Shown one piece after another: positions 55,094-64,000 of a stretch of DNA of 64,000 nucleotides. The translations under genes and the position numbers were made by a program. The notes below the pieces were generated by a model. It ran no database searches. It saw only the letters and a program-made list of their open reading frames with translations, and had not been told where the DNA came from. The DNA is from Lineus longissimus (taxonomy: Eukaryota > Nemertea > Pilidiophora > Heteronemertea > Lineidae): contig NC_088318.1 in assembly GCF_910592395.1 (NCBI RefSeq), positions 5,788,756 to 5,852,755 on the forward strand, in the 5' to 3' direction. The first letter of the stretch is position 1. Every line of letters starts with the position of its first letter.

Positions 55094-56190
55094 TTAATAA
55101 CAACCGTAACATGTGTAGCTTCACCTTACTTTACCGTGAACAAAGGTCTAGTTTTCTTTAGTAAATAGTCAACTAAACATATAATTAAACATAACATGAA
55201 CCATGATTATACACTTTATGATAATTTTGATGAGAACCTCTAATTTCGTTCAAAGGCTATCATTCCAGAGATTTTTCTGACGAAAAAATATATCGTAGTC
55301 AGTAATTGTACTATCTGTATCTATTAGAAAATACATAGTAAGTGATCTTAATGTTTTTATACTTGGTTTTCTTGCTTTTTAATGTATTTGCACGGATTCA
55401 TTTTACTCAGTCATAGCACCAAAAGAGGCTAATTTTGCATTTCTAGACACTTTAGGCCATAGCTTTGTTCGAAAAAGACTAATAAGGGTCTAATTTGTTA
55501 GCTCCTTGCTCCTTGCGACACAAAAGGATGGTGTGCCTTTTCCACAAGCTAGCTTGCCAAATTAAAGGGCAATTAGACCCTAATTACTTATTTCTGTCCA
55601 AAGTTAGGGCTCTTTTTTGTCTATAAGGTTTAGAAATGCAAAACCTGCCTCATTTGGTAATCTTAGTGGTAATGGGTGTCCCCACGACTCTATCATCTGA
55701 CTAGCCACGGGTAGTTGGACCTAAGATCTTTGGATCTCAATGCCAATTGTCAACTGAGATATCCTTCATCTACGATTGTTTTATCCTTACTAATATCTGT
55801 CACAATAACCTATATCTAAAGATGATGAGCAAATGTCAATAAACATGAATAAGCAGGGACAAGTCCTGATGCAGGGCGGTCAAACAATCTTTGGAGGACA
55901 CCATGTACTTTTTCTACACTGAAAAAATCAACACGAAAATCATACAGCCGGCGCACAGGCATGTCAAATGCCTTTGCCGTCATTTTACAACCCGCATTCA
56001 TTAAACACCAAAATACCAATGGCTACAATCAAATTGTTGCTCTTTTTGTGCCCAATATCTTCAGGATGTTCAGGAAGTCAGCTGAATGGACCATGGGAGA
56101 TCTTTGCGTCCTTGCGGATAAGAAGACGAACGATCATCCTGCCTTACTTAGGCGTTTTTAAATCATTCAGACTGATTGCAAACTCTCGTA
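55094..56190. other. Right non-coding part of the Ginger element
   Basis: AT-rich sequence between the OTU stop codon and the right terminal repeat. No ORF or internal repeat of note. Confidence 0.5.
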
Positions 56191-56337
56191 TAGTTGGCAT
56201 ATTAGAGTTGCAACAAACCGTTCACCGGGTAGAGACATCTTGCGGCTGAGTACTTATCTATCGCTATCAGAGTTGGCATATTAAAGTTGGAATCATGTCC
56301 ATCAGAGTTGGCACTATTATAGAGTTGGAGCGTAACA
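56191..56337 (-). repeat. Ginger right terminal inverted repeat
   Basis: Reverse complement of 45561-45707 with a handful of differences. It ends GGAGCGTAACA. Spaced GAGTTGGCA words mirror the left end. Confidence 0.88.
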
Positions 56338-58159
56338 GACGTCACCCCAAGGTCCTGCGAGAGAACTCAATGTTTTTCCTCTTAAAGGGCGCAGCCAAAC
56401 AACTCAATAATAGCCATAGTCAAAATAAAAACCCAATTAGTTGGCTCCCTAATCAACAAAACTTGGGAGGAATGATACAGAGGTTATCACTCCAGGAAGG
56501 ACAAAGAGTCCTGGTTATCAATCAGGAAAGTAATTCATCAATAATTATCATTCTTCTCTTTCACAGGAATTAGGGTGGTAAAACAGTAGGCATGTGTTAG
56601 AAGTTGTTGGCCATGACATGACAGTAAAACTTCAGTGCATTTCATAAACATTGCCTCTAACACAGGTGTGTCCCAGCCAGGTTTTCAGTAGGACATATGC
56701 GTGGGAGTTCTCAGGCTTTGGGGTCGAATCCCAAACAAGTGCACATGGTCTGGAATGGATCCCCTGCACTATTTGTTTCCAACACCGCTTTCTATCTTCC
56801 ATTGAGGCTATATTTATCATTGTACAGGACTGGACAAACTCTGGACACAAGAAATCAATGAACAGCATTTATTATCAAATTAAAGCTTTTACATGTATAT
56901 CACGTACATGTAGATTGCACATCTGACATATCTTAAGCAAACAGGATTAAATCATCCTAATATCAAGACTTTGAGGTGGCACTGTCTGTATTTAAGATGG
57001 CACTTGGCCCAATATTCTCAGGCCAATCGATGGTCTTACTCCACTGACCAGCAGGACACTGCTACTTTAATTGGAAGCTGCGCAACAAAATGATTGGTAA
57101 TAGACTGGACGAAACCAGAGCACACAGTCGAATATTGAATCTCCAATATGATAAAATGAACACAACCTTTTTGGAGCGAGCAACAGATGACAGGGCTTTC
57201 ATAACCTGCTTATGGACGTGATTTGAAAATGCGCGCATGAAATTCAGAAGTACTTGCCAAGTAAGCTCTCATTAACTTCCTCACGTTGTAATCCAACAAA
57301 TCAGGATAAAATTGACCCTTGCTTATCACAAATGTAATGACAAAACATCATCCACAAAATAATTCAGCAACATACTCTGTGCTTATTAAACAAGCCTATT
57401 ATAAACCAAGAACTATTTGTGTGCCTTTTTATGTGTTTTGGGTTTCAATAATTGTGAATTACATGTAAAGTTCTATGCAAAAAGTAAGATCAAATGGAAT
57501 GAAACTGAACCCTATCTCCAAAACACTATCCTAAATAGAAAAAAAATTGAAAAAATGCTAAAGGTTATGCACATTTCTTGGTTTACAGTATTGTTATAAT
57601 TCAAAAATTTGTTATAACTCAAAAATAATGGAAGCATTTGGCTTTTTGTTGATGACGTATTAGGAGACTGGAGTATGCGACTTGCATACCATGTTTGAGA
57701 CACACCACATCATCGATGACGTGACCACACACATTAGGCCACGAACACATCACTTCTAGTGGCAAAGACAGGTAAGTGATACCAATACCAAAATTACTTA
57801 GGTGAGAAACACAGCTTTGTGTCAGGATTTCAATGTTTTTAAGTTCAATGTAAACAAAACCCATTAGAAGATATTCACAGCAGCAGCACCAAGTATGGGG
57901 GGGGGGGGGTCAAAAATCTGTGAAAGAATATTTTAGCAACTTACAGACACCTGGCGAAATTTGTAAACATGTTCTGCAAAAGAAATTTTCACGGAATACA
58001 TTATTTCCCACCAGAGAAATATGCCCCACAACAAAGGTTTCATTTTAAGAATACTCCACAACTTGATAGTAGAACAAGACGTTGGAACTTCCTTGATTGA
58101 GCTGAATGTGGATGTAACACACTTTAGATATACCTGGGGGGGGGGCTCAGTTAGCAAAT
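56338..58159. other. Intergenic interval
   Basis: No supported gene. A run of G residues occurs near 57897-57909 and another near 58136-58145. GGGGTCGAATCCC near 56720 resembles a tRNA B box, but no cloverleaf fits around it. Confidence 0.35.
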
Positions 58160-61100
58160 CTAATCGTTGTTATTGTCTGCTCTCATAGCCTCGGTGGACT
58201 TTGGCAAGACGACTTTCTGTTTTCCCGTCACCAGGTTGTTCATCTTTGTTCTTATCTGAGCTGGAGTCCTTGTTCCTCCAAGTTTTTCAGCAACAGCTGC
58301 TATTTCAGACCCTGGGGGATTCTTCTTTGCTTTTATGTATTTATCCATGTACCTGAACAATATGCCATTTTCTTCTTCAGACCATCTTGCTCTCTTAGTT
58401 TTGAACATGCCGTCATCAGTGGAAACCATCTTTCTCTTTTGACTGCCATACTTCTGATCATCTGCAACCCCAGTAGCTGAGCAGCTTGGTTGTGGTTCTC
58501 CATCAAATGGACTGCTTCCATCGACATCATCACAAGTAAGTTCCCTGCTCTCTAACTGGTCACCTCTTTCCAGCTGATCATTTATGGAAACCGGGGGAGG
58601 AAGTTCTTCAATGTTAATGGCATCAAGTTTTTTTCCCTGGAACTTATTGATGACACCATTCTCCATGGCAATCAAAACACGTGCAACCTTTGCTCGTTCA
58701 AGCACTGAGCTTTGCAATCTGTACACGTCAGTGTGGATGTTGACATTATGGCCCATGTGGTCTGCTACCATCTTCAATTCATTTGCGGACATGTCAATTA
58801 TTTGTGCAGTGGTGGCCATGTATTTCCTTAATCCCCTGGTTCGGATACTCCCTGGATTTCTGAGCATAGGGCATTTGCTCGTTACCACTCGGATTGCTTC
58901 ACAGCCATCTATGGGTGAATTAATTTCTCTCGGTCTTGAAAACACATATGGGCTGATGATCTTCCTCTTTTTTATCAAATACTCAATCTGTTCTACCATG
59001 TCTGGAGAAAGTAAGATGAAGACTTTGCGAAGTGACCTGGTACTCTTCCCCCTCACCTCTATCAGTGCCATTCTTTTTGCCAGGACTCTTTCACTGACAT
59101 CAAGAGATGCTAGTATTTCTTCATTATCCTTCTCGCTCTTTCTCCCTAGGAAGTCACTCACTTTCAACTCTTCTACCTCGCTCACTCTGCGCTTATTAAA
59201 CAAGACAATTCTTGTCAACACTAGCTGACTTAGCCATTTCAGATCATCATTAGATTGGTTTGTCCTCTGCATGGCTTTGCATATAACTGTGGAGAGCCAG
59301 TCTTTCAGCCTGACCAAATCCGTTGTAGAAGGAATATTTTCGGACTTATTGATCTTGAGCAACTTCTGTTTTCTCACACTAACAGAAGCTACATGATTAT
59401 TCCAATGAGCTTCATATTCTTCCTTGAAGCATCTGGCTTCTCGCTGCATTTCCTCCGAGTCTTCTCGCATGCCCAAGCTAATCTTAAGAAGATTAGCCTG
59501 TTTGATGTAATGGCCGAGCACAATCGCAAGCTGTGGGGAACCACTCTCTGCTGCAAGCTGCTTAACAGTTTTCACAACTAATTTGAAATGTCTAGCACTT
59601 AAAAAGTAGGTTAATGGTTTCCGAAGAGCCCCCAATCCTTCATTAAGGGCTTTCAGTAGTCTGCCGAGAGATCGCACCTTTTGGCGAATGTTCATGAGAT
59701 CTTTTCTCCTCTGGTCTTCGATTTCACCCACTTTACTCAGAACAGATGCAGCAAATTCCCTTATCAAGGGATCATCAAAGCATATCTTCCTAATCCCTGG
59801 GTTAGATTTGGTTTCTTTCATGGCATTGATGAGATCATCAATCATTTCTCTTTCTTCGTCAGTTGAAGAAGTGCGCAGAAATGGTTCAAGCATGATTCTT
59901 GCATTTCGGAGACAGTTTGTTTCAGGTTGTTCTCCACGGGGTCTGATGGGACAGTTTTTCATATGAAGCCATAGAGAATCCTTCAAAAAGAAGCCCACGC
60001 AGTATTCACATGGCAAAAAATCGTGCGCTTTTCTGTCACGTTTTTCACTTGGCCGCCTGGAAACAACAAATTCTCCCTCACCCAATTCAATGCACTTTGC
60101 ATTGTGCTTGAAGTTCCCCCTATTCTGCAAAAGAAGGAGGGCATTTTTTCTTTCAACAGATTTGACAGGAGCCATGAGTGCTGATTTTACATCCGATTCA
60201 TTCCAATGAACTGCAAGATAGTGAACTGAAATCTTTGATTGGTATCGCCTCTCGCAATAAAGGCAATAGTCACTTTTACTATAATTTCTCTTTTCACTTT
60301 TGCTATCGCTGTGCTGCGGAACAGTTATGTGTGCAAACTGCATTTTCACCTTGGCCTTAAGTGCCTCCCCAACATGATCTTCCGCAGCTTCATTTAAATC
60401 CATGTCTACACTGTCTGCACTATTTTCCAAGTCACTGCATTGTCTCTTTATATCGCTTTTACCATCTCTGTACCGTGGAACACTTTTCTTTGCCTTACGT
60501 TTCTCCCCATGATGATCATCAGCTTCGTTGCAGTCCATGGCTTCATCATCTGCACTATTTTCAATGATCACAGTATCAGATTCAGAGTCACCATCCGAGT
60601 CCGTTAAATCATCGTTCGGTCCCTGCTTATAATCAGGATCCTTTACAGAATCATCGTCATCATCATGTTCATCGTAACCAACTGTTGAACCATCACTCTC
60701 TGTGGCATGTCCAGAATCCATTGAGGTTTCAACATCAGGTTCATTATCTTTATTCCAATTAGCTGCAATACAGTGAAGAAGACAGATTAAAAGACAAGTG
60801 CAGAAAAATTACCCAATGAGGTGCAGAGTGATTGCTCAGGATGGGCAAATGAAATAGTTCATTTAGCTGAAATGGGAACCATTATAATGCCATATTAGCC
60901 AGCAAAACTAACCAGCACAAAAATCCACCATTCATTATCAATCTCTGCTCCCTTTTAACTCTTTTGCAAGCACAATGCTCTAACCTTCTGCTTTACCGCA
61001 CCCGGTACACTTTCCAGGCATCCTCGGATCCGGGCCTTCTCAGGGAAGTTTTAGGTCAACACATGCACATAACATGTAAATACATGGAAGTGGAGCTCAT

Positions 61101-63977
61101 AATTGTGGGGCATTAGCAGTTTATATATGTCCCACACCTGAACTATGCCCCAAATGTAAGTCTCTCTGTCAGGGGCCAAGATTCAGCAACCATAAAACAG
61201 TATCTCTACCCTTGAAATTGAATGTAAAACTAGATTGCCAGATACTCATCGTCCCAGAACCAGGTCATACACTGACTGACCATGTATCTTTGTAATGACA
61301 GCAGGTAGTGTGTGGACTCATTTTGCTCGATGATTAACTCCCTCTAGTCTACAGACACAGGATGCCCCTGGCCGAGTTCACCAATTAATCGAAGTACCTG
61401 TTGCTTTCACATGATCACATGGTCATGAAAGCGGTGAAAACTACAACCAAGTTTCCATTGTTGGTGATTCATGTGGAAATAAATCAGATGCTATCTATTC
61501 TCCAGCTTGAAAAGGTTTACACCACTGGCTAGGAATGTCTCTGGTTAGGGTGAGACAGATCACTCAATAGTGCAAAAGCATTCTGATGGCAAAAAAGACT
61601 GAAGGCCACGGTGAACCTGCCACGGCAACAGAGAGGATGAGCAAACCATTCAGCGAATGTAAGGTGAGTTATGTGCACGAGGGAATTGAGGAAATCTTGC
61701 TGGTAGACAATATCAAGTGGAATGGATGGATAGAATGGGGTAACCAACCCATTAAAACCACTGTCCAGCTCTTGATGGTGGATGAATAGAAATGACAACC
61801 TCAACAATGCCCTAGACACGAATTGGAATACATCTTTGAGAACCCACAATTGTTATAACAACAGATGTATCCATCAGGGGAAATGACACAGCATGGGGTG
61901 GAATAGTCTGGAAAGAAGGCAATACCGTTTTTCAGAAAGTGAAGTGCTACAAGACACCCTAGTCTGGTTGTCACGTAACACGAAGTTATATGAAATGTCC
62001 AGGGGACATTGTGCTCACCTGGGAATGATTAAGTGGGAGACGGTATTCAAGGCCTACACCCCCTAAAATTCAAGGTAGAATGTAACCATGACAACACAAA
62101 TTGGAATCAAGATCAATTGGCGATGATTTTTTGTATGTCAAGTCATGTTGTTATAAGACAGCCACACACCAAGTTTCAACTTCCTAGGCTCAAAGGTAAG
62201 CAAACGTGCCACCATCATTGTTGACGGACGATGATGACGCCGACAGACTGCTGTGTACATAGCCACTTCGAACAAAAATACCTGTAGACCTAATGGAATG
62301 TCCAATTAACTTCTAAGTAAACAAAGGGCTAGCCCAGGAGGTGAGATCAAAATTTTGTGGCCAATTGTCTTTTCTCTGATACATACTGGTAGGCCTATGG
62401 ATATAATATATCATTTAAGTGCTGGCCGATGGCATGATGGAAAAATCTAGAAGGTTGGAGAAGAAAGCAGAGTAGAGCTGTGCTTGCTTCATGTCTCATA
62501 GTCTTGCTGATGAGCGAGCACCCATCGCAAGTGCAAGAGTTGATGTAGGCACATGGCTAGGGCAATTAGGTTAAACCACATTTGGATTGAAAAGGTGATC
62601 ACAGGCACAGATCTATGATAACCATTCTTCCCTTTGCAGATACTTCTCTTAGCAGGACACCCTCTCTACTAGGGGCAGTAGTGATGGTCCCAAATTGAAT
62701 AATTTCTATACAACTTGACTTCTGTAATCAGGACACCTCCCTATCAAGGACAGCATTTCTCAGTTGCAGAGGTGTCCTTTTTTAAATAGAGAGGATCTGC
62801 TGTTTGCCACTCTGACTGCTTAATATAGCACTCAAAAACAAACTCACCATGTGTGTCTTCAAGCTCCTCATCAGGGCCATCAATGTCCAGATCATCTGCA
62901 GAGATGCCAGCAGAGGCTTCCAATGGTTGCTTTTCATCTGAAAATATTATAAACTCTAAATAACAAAACAGTGAAATGGTCAAAGCATTTATGGTAATTT
63001 TTCAATGAATGAAACCTTCCTTGTGGGGCATTTCCAAAATGTGGGGCATATATCGGTAATGGGTGGTTTAAAACACAAGGACCACAAAGGTCTGGAGCTC
63101 AGCTGAAGCAGTTGAGACAATAGGTGTAATTATTGGAACTTCCCTTTGCAGACACCTTTCTTAGCAGGACAGTCAGTCCTGCGTACAACTAGGGGCAGTA
63201 GTGATGGTCCCATATTGAATCATTTCTATACAACTTGACCTCTGTAATCAGGACACCTCCTTATTAAGGACAGCATTTCTCAGTTGCAGAGGTGTCCTTT
63301 TTTAAATAGAGAGGATCTGCTTTTTGCCACTCTGACTGCTTAATATAGCACTCAAAAACAAACTCACCATGTGTGTCTTCCAGCTCCTCATCAGGGCCAT
63401 TAATGTCCAGATCATCTGCAGAGATGCCAGCAGAGGCTTCCAATGGTTGCTTTTCATCTGAAAATATTATAAACTCTAAATAACAAATCAATGAAATGGT
63501 CAAAGCATTTATGGTAATTTTTCAATGAATGAAACCTTCCTTGTGGGGCATTTCTAAAATGTGGGGCATATATCGGTAATGGGTGGTTTAAAACACAAGG
63601 GCCACAAAGGTCTGGAGCTCAGCTGAAGCAGTTGAGACAATAGGTGTAATTATTGGAACTTCCCTTTGCAGACACCTTTCTTAGCAGGACAGTCAGTCCT
63701 GTGTACAACTAGGGGCAGTAAAGATGGTCCCATATTGAATCATTTCTATACAACTTGACCTCTGTAATCAGGACACCTCCTTATTAGGGACAGCATTTCT
63801 CAGTTGCAGAGGTGTCCTTTTTTAAATAAAGAGGATATGTTGTTTGCCACTCTGACTGCTTGATATAGCACTCAAAAACTAACTCACCATGTGTGTCTTC
63901 CAGCTCCTCCTCAGGGCCATTAATGTCCAGATCATCTGCAGAGATGCCAGCAGAGGCTTCCAATGGTTGCTTTTCAA
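58160..63977 (-). CDS. Zinc-finger, tyrosine-recombinase and Myb/SANT protein (Crypton-like), 5' end outside window
   Basis: The last exon runs 60762-58160; before it come 62937-62848, 63457-63368 and 63977-63888, three copies of one 90-bp exon. All start and end in phase 1, so any number can be spliced in frame. ATG 60721 lies inside the last exon and is not necessarily the start. From that Met (853 residues): an acidic region to about 110, C2H2-like fingers near 152 (CLYCERRYQSKISVHYLAVH) and 238 (CEYCVGFFLKDSLWLHMKNC), a tyrosine-recombinase domain with Arg in NKRRVSEVEELKVSDF (about 505), RTRGLRKYMATT (about 628), HMGHN (about 657) and Tyr in DVYRL (about 667), and a Myb/SANT domain at about 777-835 (ARWSEEENGILFRYMDKYIK). 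Cryptons use such recombinases to move; some were domesticated. All catalytic residues appear present. Whether it is a host gene or a mobile gene is open. Confidence 0.75.
60763..62630. other. Large intron of the Crypton-like gene
   Basis: Runs from the last-exon acceptor toward the first repeated exon. It holds an old retroelement remnant (61530-61970) and otherwise no supported feature. Confidence 0.45.
61530..61970 (+). pseudogene. Reverse transcriptase/RNase H remnant (tentative)
   Basis: The + strand reads SLVRVRQIT, then KWNGWIEWGNQPIKTTVQLL, and later VITTDVSIRGNDTAWGGIVW. A TD followed by WGG resembles the RNase H start of DIRS-like or related elements. Several stops and frame changes are present. 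The family cannot be fixed from so little. Confidence 0.3.
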
Positions 63978-64000
63978 CTGAAAATATCATAAACTCTAAA
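62631..64000. repeat. Three 520-bp tandem units, each carrying a 90-bp coding exon
   Basis: The units start near TTCCCTTTGCAGA (62631, 63139 and 63659) and repeat every 520 bases through the window edge. Each contains GGGGCAGTA, GGACACCTCC, the exon on the minus strand and GTGGGGCATTT. Copies 2 and 3 are nearly identical; copy 1 differs more on its left side. Each exon keeps its GTGAGT donor and TTTTCAG acceptor. The array may continue beyond 64000. Confidence 0.92.

Larger units (their letters stand above)
45561..56337 (+). mobile_element. Ginger-type DNA transposon, with a nested Harbinger element
   Basis: Terminal inverted repeats of about 147 bp (45561-45707 and 56191-56337) begin TGTTACGCTCCAACTCTATA. 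Between them is a spliced integrase plus OTU-protease gene. Ginger elements are DNA transposons whose transposase resembles Gypsy integrase and often carries an OTU or similar protease domain, so both ends and contents agree. Subtracting the Harbinger insertion (46350-50662 plus one TTA) leaves about 6.46 kb. The four bases outside the ends (TGGT and GACG) do not match, so the target duplication is lost or the true ends differ slightly. Confidence 0.82.

Noticed and set aside
45561-56337. Polinton/Maverick or Gypsy LTR element as explanation of the integrase gene
   Set aside because: No polymerase B, capsid, ATPase, reverse transcriptase or gag is present. Inverted rather than direct terminal repeats plus OTU fit Ginger.
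56700-56740. tRNA gene or tRNA-derived SINE
   Set aside because: Only a B-box-like GGGGTCGAATCCC is present; no A box or cloverleaf arms could be placed.
58584-59228. 214-aa plus-strand ORF
   Set aside because: It is a shadow of the tyrosine-recombinase exon, hydrophobic only because it is the complement of that sequence.

Overview
The window is eukaryotic nuclear DNA. Coding segments are split by GT-AG introns, there are no bacterial-style operons, and the intergenic DNA is AT-rich. Transposons of many classes, frequent AGGCCT and TACATGTA words, and gene families typical of marine invertebrate deuterostomes suggest an echinoderm or another invertebrate deuterostome. That assignment is inference. 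Little of the sequence is ordinary host gene; most is mobile DNA at different stages of decay, often nested.

Layout. 0.2-2.5 kb: a four-exon, uninterrupted pogo/Tigger-like transposase gene. 3.0-14.9 kb: a ten-exon host-type gene with an N-terminal CIDE-N-like domain. Its phases close perfectly, but exon 3 is split by a piggyBac element (TTAA duplication) and its last intron holds a BEL/Pao LTR element (GATGC duplication). 16.1-17.7 kb: a palindrome-array MITE next to a second, broken piggyBac transposase. 19-22.7 kb: small duplicated pieces, a perfect 27-bp hairpin and low-complexity coding debris. 23.2-27.6 kb: a Helitron N-terminal fragment joined to a PIN/FEN1-like nuclease ORF, then a Mutator-like transposase with one nonsense codon and one frameshift. 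28.2-37.3 kb: BEL/Pao fragments, a PIF/Harbinger element with unmatched flanks, a retroelement tail followed by a 328-aa zinc-finger ORF, and a BEL pol end with its LTR. 37.4-39.1 kb: an exact 162-bp tandem duplication just upstream of a gene encoding an NGGGTR/FFP-type domain seen in G2E3-like proteins.

39.1-45.5 kb is gene-poor, with exon-like segments on the minus strand and a GGCGAA-array MITE. 45.56-56.34 kb is one Ginger-type DNA transposon (about 147-bp terminal inverted repeats; integrase plus OTU-like protease gene). A complete PIF/Harbinger element (46.35-50.66 kb, TTA duplication, transposase and Myb-like genes both open after splicing) is nested in it, and two further array repeats are nested inside the Harbinger intron. 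58.2-64.0 kb: a minus-strand gene running off the right edge. Its last exon encodes two C2H2 fingers, a tyrosine-recombinase domain and a Myb/SANT domain (Crypton-like). Upstream, the same 90-bp phase 1-1 exon occurs three times in 520-bp tandem units.

The most interesting points are the piggyBac insertion inside a CIDE-N coding exon, the tandemly amplified exon feeding a tyrosine-recombinase/Myb gene, the Harbinger-in-Ginger nest, and a set of short MITE-like elements built almost entirely from palindromic words.
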